Below are positions 18,462 through 28,219 of a stretch of DNA of 64,000 nucleotides, piece by piece. Source of the DNA: Tatumella sp. JGM91 (GTDB lineage: Bacteria; Pseudomonadota; Gammaproteobacteria; Enterobacterales; Enterobacteriaceae); the NCBI RefSeq assembly GCF_018257575.1, contig NZ_JAERJP010000002.1, positions 124,001 through 188,000 of the forward strand, written 5' to 3'. Numbering within the stretch: the first letter of the stretch is position 1; every line of letters starts with the position of its first letter. Below the pieces are notes generated by a model. That model saw nothing but the letters and a program-made list of their open reading frames with translations. It searched no databases and was not told the origin of the DNA. The translations under genes and the position numbers were made by a program.

Positions 18462-19760
18462 TTAACGGGCAATACTTGTTTTTTTAGGTAATGACGGGTT
18501 ATCAAAACCAGGTAAATAACGCATCACGGATAAATCATCAGCGGCAATATCCGGTGTTTTACCGGAAATAATATCGGCGATTAATTTCCCTGAGCCACAG
18601 GCCATTGTCCAGCCCAGAGTGCCATGTCCGGTATTCAGGAACAGGTTAGCTAATGGTGTCCGTCCGACAACCGGGGTACCATCCGGGGTCATCGGCCGCA
18701 GCCCGGTCCAGAAAGTCGCCTGTTCAATCTTGCCACCTTCAGGATAAAGATCACTGACCACCATCTCCAGCGTTTCTCTGCGGGCAGGTAACAGTTTGGT
18801 GTTAAATCCGACAATTTCAGCCATTCCGCCCACCCGGATCCGGTCATCAAACCGGGTAACAGCTATTTTGTAGGTTTCGTCGAGTACCGTAGACAGCGGA
18901 GCGGCGTGGTAATTTTTCACCGGAATCGTCAGGGAATATCCTTTCAGAGGATAAACAGGAATGGCGACAATATCTTTCAGTAATGCCGTTGAATAAGAAC
19001 CGCAAGCGACAATATAACGGTCGGCAGTCAGCGTTTCGTCGCCACACTGAACACCGCTGATGCTGTTTCCTTCGCGTAATAACCGGTCAACCGTCATATT
19101 ATAACGAAATACCACCCCGGCCTGTTGCGCCATCGCCGCCAGTCGCTGAGTAAAGAGTTTACAGTCACCGGTTTCATCGTTCGGCAATTGTAATCCGCCA
19201 GTCAGTTTATGCTGTGTTGCCGCCAGGGCCGGTTCAATGGAAGCTAATTCGGCGGCCTGCAGTAATTTATAAGGCACCCCGGCCTGTTTAAGCACTTCAA
19301 TATCTTTTACGGCATTAGCAAGTTGTTGTTCAGTCCGGAATAATTGTAATGTGCCGCCCTGGCGCCCTTCATAATGAATCCCGGTAGTGGCGCGCAGTTC
19401 TTTAATACAATCACGGCTGTATTCGGCAATCCTGACCATGCGACTTTTATTTTGCTGGTAATGCGGCAGCGTACAATTCTTCAGCATTTGCCACATCCAC
19501 TGCAACTGAAATGACGAACCATCCGGGCGAACAGACAACGGAGAATGACGCTGGAACATCCATTTCAGCGCTTTTAATGGAATACCGGGCGCTGCCCACG
19601 GAGAGGCATACCCGGGCGAAATTTGTCCGGCATTTCCGGCACTGGTTTCTTCAGCCGGCCCGCTGCTGCGATCGATCACTGTGACTTCATGGCCCGCCTG
19701 AGCCAGATACCAGGCGCTGGTCACCCCGACCACCCCACTTCCGAGAATAAGCACTTTCAT
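18462..19760 (-). CDS. dadA: D-amino acid dehydrogenase small subunit
   Basis: The 432-residue FAD flavoenzyme oxidatively deaminates D-alanine and other D-amino acids at the inner membrane and feeds electrons to the respiratory chain. E. coli DadA also has 432 residues. The dinucleotide-binding motif [13 protein letters not shown] is at 5-17, followed by acidic E-V-T-V-I-D-R. The C-terminal [14 protein letters not shown] stretch is the second FAD contact. It is the first gene of dadAX and divergent from ycgB across a 457-bp region. Confidence 0.97.
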   Translation of the reverse strand: MKVLILGSGVVGVTSAWYLAQAGHEVTVIDRSSGPAEETSAGNAGQISPGYASPWAAPGIPLKALKWMFQRHSPLSVRPDGSSFQLQWMWQMLKNCTLPHYQQNKSRMVRIAEYSRDCIKELRATTGIHYEGRQGGTLQLFRTEQQLANAVKDIEVLKQAGVPYKLLQAAELASIEPALAATQHKLTGGLQLPNDETGDCKLFTQRLAAMAQQAGVVFRYNMTVDRLLREGNSISGVQCGDETLTADRYIVACGSYSTALLKDIVAIPVYPLKGYSLTIPVKNYHAAPLSTVLDETYKIAVTRFDDRIRVGGMAEIVGFNTKLLPARRETLEMVVSDLYPEGGKIEQATFWTGLRPMTPDGTPVVGRTPLANLFLNTGHGTLGWTMACGSGKLIADIISGKTPDIAADDLSVMRYLPGFDNPSLPKKTSIAR

Positions 19761-20217
19761 TACAACCCCCGCAGCATAAAATACCAGGTCATTGGTTATC
19801 AGGTAGCGATATACACTGATAGATCAATGGCTATTAAATTAAGTCTATTTCACCTTGTTTTTATCTTTCTGGTAACAAAAATTCGCAGTTTTTTGCATAT
19901 TCAGCAGTTAAGGTGGTTTTATATTAAAAATTAGTAGTTAATTATGCGGGAATGAGTTTTCAGAAACGATGTCAGAATTTTAATATGCTGCCATATATTA
20001 TCCTTATATACGGGATATTATTCTGTATAGCTGTACGGAATTTAACTTTTGGCAGAAAAAATAGCCCGCGGGAAGTCTGCACCCGTTTTTGTGCCAGTTT
20101 TTACCCTGCCCTGACCTGAACCTGCAAAGTATCAGCTATCCTTAATTATCCCTGAAACGTGGAAACATATCAGGATGATGACAGGCGATCACTCACTGCC
20201 GATAAACGAGGTGCGCT
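19761..20217. promoter_or_regulatory. 457-bp divergent region between dadA and ycgB
   Basis: AT-rich in its dadA-proximal 300 bases, with no gene-like frame. It must hold the dadA promoter and any Lrp/CRP sites. I could not place these with confidence. The ycgB-proximal part holds CTATCCTTAA at 20136-20145, which differs at one base from the sigmaS -10 consensus CTAYRCTTAA. Confidence 0.5.
20136..20145 (+). promoter_or_regulatory. Candidate sigmaS-type -10 element of ycgB
   Basis: CTATCCTTAA matches 9 of 10 positions of the extended sigmaS -10 consensus and lies 73 bases before the ycgB start. E. coli ycgB is known to be sigmaS-dependent, which makes the call plausible. Confidence 0.45.
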
Positions 20218-21750
20218 ATGACAACCCTTTTTGATGCCCCTTCCTTCCGCCCGGCCAGACTGAGTGACGGCCCGGACTGGACCTTTGAGCTGCTTGAGAC
20301 TTACCTGTCGGAAATTGACCGTGTTGCCGGCTACTACCGGCTGGAAACTTACCCCCATCAGATAGAGGTTATTACCGCCGAACAAATGATGGATGCCTGC
20401 TCCAGTATTGGTATGCCGATTAATTATAGCCACTGGTCATTTGGTAAAACGTTTATTGAAACAGAGCAGCGCTATAAACAAGGTCAGCAGGGACTGGCTT
20501 ATGAAATTGTCATCAACTCAGATCCCTGCATCACTTATCTGATGGAAGAAAATACCCTTACCATGCAGGCGCTGGTGATGGCACATGCCTGTTATGGACA
20601 CAATTCCTTTTTCAAAAATAACTATTTATTCCGCAGCTGGACCGATGCCGGTTCAATTGTCGATTATCTGTTATTCGCCCGTAACTATATTGCCGAATGC
20701 GAAGAAAAATACGGTATCGAAGCGGTGGAACAACTGCTGGACTCCTGCCATGCATTAATGAACTATGGTGTGGACCGTTATAAACGCCCGCAGAAGATTT
20801 CACTACAGGAAGAGCAAGCCCGCCAGCAAAGCCGCGAAGATTATTTGCAACAGCAGGTGAATAACCTGTGGCGTACTTTACCCCGCACGGAAAAACCGGC
20901 GCTTACCGCACAGCGGCAACGCTATCCGGCGGAGCCCCAGGAAAACCTGCTGTATTTTATGGAAAAAAATGCGCCACTGCTGGCGCCCTGGCAGCGGGAG
21001 ATCCTGCGGATTGTTCGTAAAATAAGCCAGTATTTTTATCCGCAAAAACAAACTCAGGTGATGAATGAGGGCTGGGCCACGTTCTGGCACTACACCCTGC
21101 TGAATCATCTGTATGACGAAGGAAAAGTCAGTGAACGTTTTATGCTGGAATTTTTACACAGTCATACCAATGTTGTGGCTCAGCCGGCCTACAACAGCCA
21201 GTGGTATAACGGGATTAATCCCTATGCGCTGGGGTTTGCGATGTTCCGTGATATTAAACGTATCTGTCAGCAACCGACCGCCGAAGATTACGCCTGGTTC
21301 CCGGATATCGCCGGCAGCGACTGGCTGGATACGCTGCATTTCGCCATGCGTGAATTCAAAGATGAAAGTTTTATCAGTCAGTTTCTTTCGCCGCAGGTAA
21401 TACGCGATCTGCGTCTGTTTTCGGTGGCTGATGACGATCAGAAAAATTATCTGGAAATTTCTGCGATACACGATGAGCAAGGATACCGGACTATCCGCCA
21501 GCAGCTGTCAGCCCAGTATAATCTGAGTCATCGCGAACCAAACATTCAGGTGCTGGACGCAGACCTGCGAGGAGACCGCTCACTGACATTACATTATATC
21601 CCCCAAAACCGGGCCCCGCTGGGCAGCAACACGGATGAAGTGATGAAACATATCCACCGCCTGTGGGGGTTTGATGTCCGGCTGGAACAGCAAAATGATG
21701 ACGGCAGCGTTGAGCTACTGGCTCGCTGCCCGTCCCGTCAGACTGGTTAA
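20218..21750 (+). CDS. ycgB: SpoVR family protein YcgB
   Basis: The 510-residue protein matches E. coli YcgB (510 residues) of the SpoVR family, a conserved stationary-phase and stress protein whose biochemical activity is unknown. Recognisable parts are S-H-W-S-F-G-K near 67, a [13 protein letters not shown] stretch near 120 with conserved His and Cys, and N-E-G-W-A-T-F-W-H near 280. Across bacteria, SpoVR homologs travel with the YeaG (PrkA) kinase and YeaH. Here those genes are only 6.4 kb upstream. A sigmaS-like promoter element precedes it. Confidence 0.94.
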   Translation: MTTLFDAPSFRPARLSDGPDWTFELLETYLSEIDRVAGYYRLETYPHQIEVITAEQMMDACSSIGMPINYSHWSFGKTFIETEQRYKQGQQGLAYEIVINSDPCITYLMEENTLTMQALVMAHACYGHNSFFKNNYLFRSWTDAGSIVDYLLFARNYIAECEEKYGIEAVEQLLDSCHALMNYGVDRYKRPQKISLQEEQARQQSREDYLQQQVNNLWRTLPRTEKPALTAQRQRYPAEPQENLLYFMEKNAPLLAPWQREILRIVRKISQYFYPQKQTQVMNEGWATFWHYTLLNHLYDEGKVSERFMLEFLHSHTNVVAQPAYNSQWYNGINPYALGFAMFRDIKRICQQPTAEDYAWFPDIAGSDWLDTLHFAMREFKDESFISQFLSPQVIRDLRLFSVADDDQKNYLEISAIHDEQGYRTIRQQLSAQYNLSHREPNIQVLDADLRGDRSLTLHYIPQNRAPLGSNTDEVMKHIHRLWGFDVRLEQQNDDGSVELLARCPSRQTG

Positions 21751-22460
21751 GCCGCACCGTTGCCGGCAGGGATATTCTGTATCCTGCGCCAGAGCTGACG
21801 GCTGGTATCACCATACTGACAAACCAGCTGTACTACCTGTTGCCTGTTCACTTCCGGCAGGCAGAGCTCATGTAATGCATGATAAAACTCACAGGCCAGA
21901 TCGCGGGCTTCCGGATGTGAAAAACACAGGGTTGCAGCACGGCTATATAAACCACTCAGCCCGTTAATTATCAGCCCGTAGACCAGATTACCTGAGGCAA
22001 AGGCCAGCCCGCGGAATACCTGACAGTCAATATCGCTGTAACGTTTCCCCTGCCTCCAGGCTTGCAACGCTCCACTCAGGATCTGCCGGGACTGCTCAGG
22101 GTTATGCCCCACAGCATGGCTGATAAAGACAGCCGCAATACTGGTTCGCACCGATAACAGATTATCGATTAATTGCGGAGTACTTTCAGGATCAAGCCTG
22201 CTCAGGGTATTGAGAATATTCAGGCCTGAAGTATCCAGTACATTATTGACCCGGGTTGGTTTCCCGTGCCGGATGGTCAGCCAGCCATCACGGGCAAGGC
22301 GCTGCAGGACTTCACGCAATGTCGTGCGGGTCACCCCAATCAGATCGGCCAGCTCGCGTTCGGCAGGAAGCACAGAGCCGGGCGGGAAACGGCGATTCCA
22401 GATACTCTCGATAATATATTCTTCGGCAATCCCTGCCGGACTTTGTGCGTTTATCAGCAT
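21747..22460 (-). CDS. fadR: Fatty acid metabolism regulator FadR (GntR family)
   Basis: The transcription factor represses fatty-acid degradation genes and activates fabA/fabB, and releases DNA when it binds long-chain acyl-CoA. The GntR-type winged helix occupies about residues 1-75 ([16 protein letters not shown], then [18 protein letters not shown]). An all-helical acyl-CoA domain follows. The start at 22460 gives [10 protein letters not shown], which aligns with the E. coli M-V-I-K-A-Q-S-P-A-G; an ATG directly upstream at 22463 is equally possible. It overlaps the ycgB 3' end by 4 bases, convergently. nhaB, which neighbours fadR in E. coli, is absent. Confidence 0.95.
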   Translation of the reverse strand: MLINAQSPAGIAEEYIIESIWNRRFPPGSVLPAERELADLIGVTRTTLREVLQRLARDGWLTIRHGKPTRVNNVLDTSGLNILNTLSRLDPESTPQLIDNLLSVRTSIAAVFISHAVGHNPEQSRQILSGALQAWRQGKRYSDIDCQVFRGLAFASGNLVYGLIINGLSGLYSRAATLCFSHPEARDLACEFYHALHELCLPEVNRQQVVQLVCQYGDTSRQLWRRIQNIPAGNGAA

Positions 22461-22718
22461 CATCTGTGCTCTCTTACCAGCCATGGTGTTATCATTGCAT
22501 CATAACAAAAGCGTTATTTGTCATATAGCATCACCGGGGCAACAAAAGGCGATCACTGTCAATAAAACCAACACTGCGGGGCCGTTTTGCCGTACAATTC
22601 TTAATCCCCCGGCATAAGAGTGGCTGACATTTACCCCGCCCTGTAACTGTGATAGTGGTGGATTATTTGTCATTTTGGTTTACACTGCCGAGTATATGAA
22701 TTGAACAAGGAAAACAGT

Positions 22719-23237
22719 ATGTTGCGATTGTTAAACCGTTGTTCTAAGGGCCGTTCCGCCTGGGCACTTCTGGCCCTGACCGCTCTGGCTTTAGAACTCA
22801 CGGCACTGTGGTTTCAGCATGTTATGGGGCTGAAGCCTTGCGTAATGTGTATTTATGAGCGCTGTGCCTTACTGGGGGTTCTGCTGGCAGGCATTGTCGG
22901 CGCAATTGCACCGGCAACGCCGTTGCGTTTTGTCGGTATCATTGGATGGCTGATTGCTGCGGGGGAAGGTCTGCGCCTGTCCTGGGAACATACCATGTTA
23001 CAGCTTCATCCGCCGCTGTTCGCCACTTGCGATTTTATGGCCCGCTTCCCTTCCTGGCTACGTCTGGATAAATGGGTACCCGGTATGTTTGTTGCCAGCG
23101 GCGATTGCCTGGATCGCAGCTGGACCCTGTTCAGCCTTAGTATGCCCCAGTGGCTGGTGGTTGTTTTTGCCGTATATCTGTTGATCGGTGTTCTGGTATT
23201 CATCGCCCAGCTGAAAAACTTCAGTCGTCAGAGATAG
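22719..23237 (+). CDS. dsbB: Disulfide bond formation protein B
   Basis: The 172-residue inner-membrane quinone reductase reoxidises periplasmic DsbA and passes electrons to ubiquinone. E. coli DsbB has 176 residues. It has four membrane helices. The first redox pair is in [11 protein letters not shown] near 41-44, and the second cysteines are in F-A-T-C-D-F near 105 and S-G-D-C-L-D near 131. The start at 22719 is M-L-R-L-L-N-R-C with ribosome site AAGGA. A TTG at 22701 is rejected because it precedes that site. It is convergent with ycgN. Confidence 0.96.
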   Translation: MLRLLNRCSKGRSAWALLALTALALELTALWFQHVMGLKPCVMCIYERCALLGVLLAGIVGAIAPATPLRFVGIIGWLIAAGEGLRLSWEHTMLQLHPPLFATCDFMARFPSWLRLDKWVPGMFVASGDCLDRSWTLFSLSMPQWLVVVFAVYLLIGVLVFIAQLKNFSRQR

Positions 23238-23252
23238 TTTCCCGTAGCCGGC

Positions 23253-23280
23253 AATGGCTGCGTTTCAGCAGCCATTTTTA
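23253..23280. terminator. Terminator shared by dsbB and ycgN
   Basis: A perfect 9-bp inverted repeat (AATGGCTGC at 23253-23261, GCAGCCATT at 23268-23276) is followed by a T-run on the plus strand. Its right arm lies in the last codons of ycgN, whose stop is at 23265-23267. Confidence 0.8.
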
Positions 23281-23717
23281 TCCGGACGATCAATAATATG
23301 ATCTTCCCAGTTACGCACTTCACTTTCCCGCACCGCGATATAACGCACAGAAATCCGTTTAGCATGCATCTCTCTGGCAGAACCGGTCAGCAACGGGTGC
23401 CAGTCCGGTAATGATTTACCTTCCGCGAGTAAACGATAGCCACAGGTCCGGGGAAGCCATGAGAAGGTCGGCAGATTTTCACGGGTCAGTTTAATGCAAT
23501 CCGGCTCATACTCGAAGCGGGTAGCGTAGTGCTTACAACGGCAGCTTTTTATGTTTAATAAATTACAGGCCACATTAGTAAAATAGATTTCATCCGTATC
23601 TGCGTCCTGTAATTTATTCAGACAACACTGTCCGCAACCATCACAAACAGATTCCCACTCTTCATCAGTCATCTGATCGAGGCTTTTGGTTTGCCAGAAA
23701 GGAGGGTTTGTCATCAT
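23265..23717 (-). CDS. ycgN: YcgN (UPF0260, YkgJ-type cysteine cluster protein)
   Basis: The 150-residue protein matches E. coli YcgN (153 residues). It holds the YkgJ-type zinc/iron-chelating cluster: C-D-G-C-G-Q-C-C near 25-32, then C-N-L, C-R-C-K-H and E-P-D-C-I-K-L-T. The metal and function are not established. The start could be 23717 or the next ATG at 23714. It lies 64 bases downstream of ycgM in the same direction, probably in one transcript as in E. coli. Confidence 0.93.
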   Translation of the reverse strand: MMTNPPFWQTKSLDQMTDEEWESVCDGCGQCCLNKLQDADTDEIYFTNVACNLLNIKSCRCKHYATRFEYEPDCIKLTRENLPTFSWLPRTCGYRLLAEGKSLPDWHPLLTGSAREMHAKRISVRYIAVRESEVRNWEDHIIDRPDKNGC

Positions 23718-23781
23718 AAGTTAAGTCTCTTTATACAAATCGGCCGCCCGTTATAAAGAGTCATCGCCCGATATGCAAGTA

Positions 23782-24441
23782 CTACAGCACCCTGGTAGTC
23801 ACGGCGCAGTCAGCAAAAGAGACGCTGAGCGAATCCCCCGATAGCAGCGGACCCACCCCTTCCGGGGTCCCGGTTAAGATAATATCACCGGGACGTAAGG
23901 TGAAAAATCGCGACATATAAGCGATTAATGGCACAATTTTATACATCATATCGCGGGTATTTCCCGACTGTCGAATATCGCCATTAATCTCCAGGGCCAG
24001 TGGGGTACTCTGCGCATCACCGCTGAACTCCACTGCCGGAACAAATCCGGAGACCGGGCAGGAGTTATCAAATCCTTTAGATTTTTCCCACGGCTGCCCT
24101 TTCTTTTTCAGCCCTGCCTGAATGGTGCGTAGCGTTAAATCGAGTGCAACCCCGTAACCGGCAATCGCCGGTAAGACCTGATCTTCGCGGGCGTTTTGCA
24201 GCGTGCTGCCGATCAACACGGCCAGTTCCACTTCATGATGAATTTCACCCAGTTCTGATAATAACTTCAGCGGCTGGCGTAAATCACAAAGTGCAGTTTC
24301 CGGTTTGATGAATAGCACCGGCTCTTCCGGCGTAATACTGCCCATTTCACTGATATGTCTGGCGTAGTTACTGCCAACACACACCACTTTTCCGGCAGGC
24401 AGATTCAGTAATTCACCCTGCCAGTTACGATGCTGGTACAT
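23782..24441 (-). CDS. ycgM: Fumarylacetoacetate hydrolase family protein YcgM
   Basis: The 219-residue protein has the length of E. coli YcgM. The family fold is shown by C-V-G-S-N-Y-A-R-H near 21-29, metal-ligand glutamates in G-E-I-H-H-E-V-E-L-A near 67-76, and the C-terminal P-G-D-I-I-L-T-G-T-P-E-G-V-G-P. Related enzymes are acylpyruvate hydrolases or oxaloacetate decarboxylases, and the exact substrate here is unknown. It is followed by ycgN. Confidence 0.93.
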   Translation of the reverse strand: MYQHRNWQGELLNLPAGKVVCVGSNYARHISEMGSITPEEPVLFIKPETALCDLRQPLKLLSELGEIHHEVELAVLIGSTLQNAREDQVLPAIAGYGVALDLTLRTIQAGLKKKGQPWEKSKGFDNSCPVSGFVPAVEFSGDAQSTPLALEINGDIRQSGNTRDMMYKIVPLIAYMSRFFTLRPGDIILTGTPEGVGPLLSGDSLSVSFADCAVTTRVL

Positions 24442-24681
24442 GTTATGTCCTCGTTAGCATAAGAAAGTGATCAACCCTGTTATACTTAGCAAGAAAACCA
24501 GTAAAAGAAAATAGCCCGCAGGATGACGTTTTCCCCGCCCCTTCTTCTCAGCAAGCCTCACCACCGAGTGAAATTAACCTGCTGCCAGCTATTGTATTAA
24601 TTATGCGCACAATGAATCATACCGGGGATGGTAATAACGCCGCGCAGAATACTGGTTATAATTACAGAGGAATCTGAATAA

Positions 24682-24954
24682 TTATTTTTCTTTGTTTTCC
24701 AGATGCATTTTAAGTAAGTCTTCTGGCGGTGGCGGGACCTGTAAATAATAACCTTTATCCTGTAATTCCTGCTTAACTTTATTGATATCGGCACTGCCCA
24801 GTTTCTCACGGCTGGCAAGGGATATCACCATCGCCAGCACCGGTTTACCAAAACCTTTAAGTAACTCTTGCGGGACGCGGGAAAAATCATCTTTTTTCTC
24901 GATATACAGATAAGTCTGATCCCGAAGGGCACTTCTGTAAATGGCACAAAACAT
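24682..24954 (-). CDS. ycgL: YcgL domain protein
   Basis: The 90-residue cytosolic protein of unknown function matches E. coli YcgL (108 residues). The start M-F-C-A-I-Y-R-S at 24954 has a GGAG ribosome site 6 bases upstream, and E. coli has the same M-F-C-V-I-Y-R-S internally. Conserved segments are [17 protein letters not shown] and [13 protein letters not shown]. It is divergent from minCDE. Confidence 0.93.
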   Translation of the reverse strand: MFCAIYRSALRDQTYLYIEKKDDFSRVPQELLKGFGKPVLAMVISLASREKLGSADINKVKQELQDKGYYLQVPPPPEDLLKMHLENKEK

Positions 24955-25113
24955 ATTTTTCTCCGAATTAATCTCTGTGGTGACTTGCCTGAATAATAGT
25001 GTAACTATAACATGACAGGAGTCATTCGAATATTGAACCTTCTGGGCCAGGGGCGGATTATTTAATCGCTTGTTCAGAAATAAAACTGCCATTACAGGAC
25101 TGAGTCGGGACAG

Positions 25114-25827
25114 ATGTCGCAAACGCCAATCGAACTTAAAGGCAGCAGTTTTACTTTATCTGTTGTCCATCTTCACCATTCACAACCCGGGGTGATTCGT
25201 CAGGCGCTTCAGGAAAAAATTGCTCAGGCGCCGGCATTTCTTAAAAATGCCCCGGTGGTACTGAATATTTCATCGTTATCCGCCGGGGTTAACTGGCCGA
25301 AGATGCAACAAGCCATCGTGGAAACCGGCTTACGGATTGTCGGAATCAGTGGCTGCAAAGACGAGCAGCTGAAATTACTGATTCAGGCGGCTGGTTTACC
25401 GGTACTTACGGAAGGTAAAGAAGCACGCAACCCCCGCGAAAGTGAACCGCAACCGGAGCCGGTCATAGCCGCACCGGTCGCTGACAGTGAAAAATTCGCT
25501 AAAACTCGCATAATCCATACCCCGGTACGTTCAGGGCAGCAAATATATGCTAAAAATGCTGACTTAATCGTGACCAGCAGCGTCAGCGCAGGTGCAGAAC
25601 TTGTCGCTGATGGTAATATTCATATTTACGGAACAATGCGTGGCCGCGCCTTGGCAGGCGCCAGCGGTGATCAAAACGCAGGTATCTTCTGTACACATTT
25701 AGCGGCTGAACTGGTTTCTATTGCCGGGGAATACTGGATTATGGATCAAATTCCCGCCGAATTTTTTGGCCAGGCAGCCCGTTTGTCATTAACCGACGGT
25801 GTATTGTCGATAAAGACTCTTAATTAG
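25114..25827 (+). CDS. minC: Septum site-determining protein MinC
   Basis: The 237-residue inhibitor of FtsZ ring assembly is recruited to the membrane by MinD, blocking division at the poles. The N-terminal FtsZ-interacting domain covers residues 1-105. A Pro/Glu-rich linker ([10 protein letters not shown]) follows near 110. The C-terminal right-handed beta-helix domain that binds MinD contains the R-S-G-Q-Q-I-Y-A segment near 138 and G-R-A-L-A-G-A near 178. It is the first gene of minCDE. Confidence 0.97.
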   Translation: MSQTPIELKGSSFTLSVVHLHHSQPGVIRQALQEKIAQAPAFLKNAPVVLNISSLSAGVNWPKMQQAIVETGLRIVGISGCKDEQLKLLIQAAGLPVLTEGKEARNPRESEPQPEPVIAAPVADSEKFAKTRIIHTPVRSGQQIYAKNADLIVTSSVSAGAELVADGNIHIYGTMRGRALAGASGDQNAGIFCTHLAAELVSIAGEYWIMDQIPAEFFGQAARLSLTDGVLSIKTLN

Positions 25828-25860
25828 ACCCCTTTTCTATTGTTAAGGAAATCATTATAT

Positions 25861-26673
25861 ATGGCACGCATTATTGTAGTTACATCTGGTAAAGGGGGCG
25901 TTGGCAAGACCACGTCAAGCGCGGCCATCGCAACGGGTTTAGCGCAAAAAGGTAAGAAAACCGTGGTTATCGATTTCGATATCGGTTTGCGTAACCTCGA
26001 TTTAATCATGGGCTGTGAACGCCGCGTAGTCTATGACTTTGTTAACGTTATTCAGGGAGATGCCACCCTCAACCAGGCGTTAATCAAAGATAAACGGACG
26101 GAAAATCTGTTTATTCTTCCCGCATCACAAACCCGTGATAAAGATGCCCTTACCTATGAGGGGGTTGAAAAAGTACTGGATGAACTGTCGACGATGGCGT
26201 TCGACTTTGTGGTCTGTGATTCACCGGCAGGCATCGAGGCCGGAGCCTTAATGGCCCTCTATTTTGCCGACGAAGCGGTGATTACGACCAACCCTGAAGT
26301 TTCTTCTGTACGTGACTCCGACCGGATTCTGGGTATTATCGCCTCGAAATCACGCCGTGCCGAAAAAGGTCAGGATCCGGTAAAAGAACATTTACTGCTT
26401 ACCCGCTATAACCCCGGACGTGTCAGCCGCGGAGATATGTTAAGCATGGAAGATGTACTGGAAATACTGCGCATTCCACTGGTGGGAGTTATCCCGGAAG
26501 ACCAGTCGGTATTACGTGCGTCCAACCAGGGTGAGCCTGTTATTCTGGACACCGTTTCAGATGCGGGCAAAGCCTACGCTGACACCGTCGATCGCTTACT
26601 CGGCGAAGAACGTCCCTTCCGCTTTATTGAAGAAGAGAAGAAGGGTTTCCTAAAACGCCTGTTCGGGGGATAA
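25861..26673 (+). CDS. minD: Septum site-determining ATPase MinD
   Basis: The 270-residue deviant-Walker ATPase binds the membrane as an ATP dimer and recruits MinC and MinE. The motif G-K-G-G-V-G-K-T-T is at 10-18, with the signature lysine at 11. F-D-I-G-L-R-N-L-D at 39-47 and the C-terminal amphipathic membrane-targeting helix K-K-G-F-L-K-R-L-F-G-G are intact. The start is ATG at 25861 with AAGGAAA upstream. An in-frame TTG or CTG 21 bases upstream would add seven residues outside the family consensus. It sits 33 bases after minC and 3 bases before minE. Confidence 0.98.
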   Translation: MARIIVVTSGKGGVGKTTSSAAIATGLAQKGKKTVVIDFDIGLRNLDLIMGCERRVVYDFVNVIQGDATLNQALIKDKRTENLFILPASQTRDKDALTYEGVEKVLDELSTMAFDFVVCDSPAGIEAGALMALYFADEAVITTNPEVSSVRDSDRILGIIASKSRRAEKGQDPVKEHLLLTRYNPGRVSRGDMLSMEDVLEILRIPLVGVIPEDQSVLRASNQGEPVILDTVSDAGKAYADTVDRLLGEERPFRFIEEEKKGFLKRLFGG

Positions 26674-26676
26674 GCC

Positions 26677-26946
26677 ATGGCATTACTTGATTTCTTTTTA
26701 TCCCGTAAGAAAAATACTGCAAATATCGCCAAAGAAAGATTACAAATTATTGTTGCTGAACGTCGTCGTGGTGATAGTGAACCCCACTACCTGCCACAAC
26801 TGAAGCGCGATATTCTGGAAGTGATTTGCAAATATGTAAAAATTGATCCGGATATGGTTACCGTACAACTGGATCAAAAAGGAGAGGACATTTCCATTCT
26901 TGAGCTGAACGTTACCTTACCGGAAGCTGAAGAAGCAGCGAAATGA
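26677..26946 (+). CDS. minE: Cell division topological specificity factor MinE
   Basis: The 89-residue protein stimulates MinD ATPase and drives the pole-to-pole oscillation of the Min system. The N-terminal membrane helix [10 protein letters not shown], the anti-MinCD segment ([11 protein letters not shown]) near 18-28 and the dimerisation domain [11 protein letters not shown] are all present. It ends the min operon. A hairpin separates it from the convergent rnd. Confidence 0.98.
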   Translation: MALLDFFLSRKKNTANIAKERLQIIVAERRRGDSEPHYLPQLKRDILEVICKYVKIDPDMVTVQLDQKGEDISILELNVTLPEAEEAAK

Positions 26947-26964
26947 TCCTGCACCGCCGACAGT

Positions 26965-26988
26965 AATGCCGCCTGATAAAGCGGCATT
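26965..26988. terminator. Terminator between minE and rnd
   Basis: A perfect 8-bp stem (AATGCCGC at 26965-26972 with GCGGCATT at 26981-26988) lies between the convergent stops. The downstream T-content is low. Confidence 0.7.
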
Positions 26989-26998
26989 CGTCTGCGGA

Positions 26999-28120
26999 TT
27001 ATTTACCGTCAATAATGGCGGTAATTTCCTGCCCCATCAGTTCTCCCCGCCAGCCTTTAAGTAACTCAGGCGTTTTGCTACGGGGCTTTATATGCCAGTG
27101 TTCACTAAGTACCTGGTTAATTTGCCGGCGTGAAGCCAGCAATTCCTGGCTGAAACCACTGCGTTCGCTGATGGTTTTAATGCAGCTTTTCAGCTCCTTA
27201 AACAGCGTTTTATATCCCGGGCAGTCAATCAGGTTTTTTATTGGCGCAGGCAGCTGATCTTCTGCGATATCCTGAGCCTCTGCTACCAGCCGGAGCAGTG
27301 TCTGGCCATGAAAACGAATTTCCGGCCCGGCCAGTCCCAGCTGCTGAAGTTCACCGAGGGAGCCCGGTAAGTAGCGCGCCACCTTCCACAGGTTTTCTTC
27401 TTTTACTACAAAGTTAACTGCCATATCTTTGCGACGCGCATAATCCAGACGCCATTCGGCCAGTTTCTGCAGAGCTGCCAGCTGACGCGGGCGTAATTGC
27501 CATGCCTGACTGATTTCACACCAGGCCTGTGCGGCAGGTTGAATATCCTTACGCCGTTCGCACAGCATTGCACATTCACTTAACGCTTTATCCAGCACCT
27601 GCTGATCTCTGGCCTGCTGATGTAACTGACCGGCAATCGGCAGCAAATAGCCAACATCTGCCGCCGCATACTCACACTGACGTTCGGTGAGCGGCCGGGC
27701 AAGCCAGTCGGTTCGCGATTCACTTTTATCCAGCTCAACCCCGGTAAACTGTGCAACCATCGCCGCAAAGCCCAGTGACATAGGGTAACCAAGAAACGCT
27801 GCCAGAATCTGAGTATCAACCATCGGTGACGGTAATACGGAAAAACGGTTCAGGAATACCTCTAAATCTTCACCGCCCGCATGCAGATATTTAATCACTC
27901 CGCTATCGGTTAACAATGTAATAAAAGGTTGCCAGTCGGTAATATGCAGCGGGTCAATCAATGTCAGTGTCTGACCATCAAATAACTGAATCAGGCCTAA
28001 TTGCGGGTAGTAAGTACGGGTACGGACAAACTCCGTATCCAGTGCAACAGCATCATGTTCAAGGGCGGCCTGGCAGACCACCGCCAGTTGTTGGTCGGTG
28101 TCGATAAGTTGATAATTCAA
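26999..28120 (-). CDS. rnd: Ribonuclease D
   Basis: The 373-residue 3'-5' exoribonuclease trims tRNA and other stable RNA precursors. E. coli RNase D has 375 residues. The DEDD exonuclease domain is at the N terminus: D-T-E-F-V-R-T-R-T-Y-Y near 27 (Exo I), the H-A-G-G-E-D-L-E stretch near 81 (Exo II) and C-E-Y-A-A-A-D-V near 150 (Exo III). HRDC domains follow. It is downstream of fadD in the same direction but separated by a terminator, as in E. coli. Confidence 0.96.
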   Translation of the reverse strand: MNYQLIDTDQQLAVVCQAALEHDAVALDTEFVRTRTYYPQLGLIQLFDGQTLTLIDPLHITDWQPFITLLTDSGVIKYLHAGGEDLEVFLNRFSVLPSPMVDTQILAAFLGYPMSLGFAAMVAQFTGVELDKSESRTDWLARPLTERQCEYAAADVGYLLPIAGQLHQQARDQQVLDKALSECAMLCERRKDIQPAAQAWCEISQAWQLRPRQLAALQKLAEWRLDYARRKDMAVNFVVKEENLWKVARYLPGSLGELQQLGLAGPEIRFHGQTLLRLVAEAQDIAEDQLPAPIKNLIDCPGYKTLFKELKSCIKTISERSGFSQELLASRRQINQVLSEHWHIKPRSKTPELLKGWRGELMGQEITAIIDGK

Positions 28121-28171
28121 AACAGCATTCTCTCTTACTGTGGAAATTCTTCACAGCGATGACAAAAACAA

Positions 28172-28194
28172 AAACGCCGGTCAGCCCGGCGTTT
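28172..28194 (-). terminator. Terminator of fadD
   Basis: A perfect 9-bp stem (28172-28180 with 28186-28194) is preceded on the plus strand by A-rich sequence, giving a broken U-run on the minus strand. It starts 25 bases past the fadD stop. E. coli encodes the small RNA SroD in this same gap. No clear homolog was recognised. Confidence 0.8.
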
Positions 28195-28219
28195 ACATAT
28201 AAAGATGCCAGCATAATCC

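Noticed and set aside
24530-24610. 25-codon plus-strand frame starting at the ATG near 24521
   Set aside because: Composition and sequence look random, no membrane helix or family likeness, and it lies between ycgM and ycgL on the opposite strand.
28121-28219. SroD small RNA between rnd and fadD
   Set aside because: The place is right but only a terminator hairpin is evident, so I cannot support an independent RNA.
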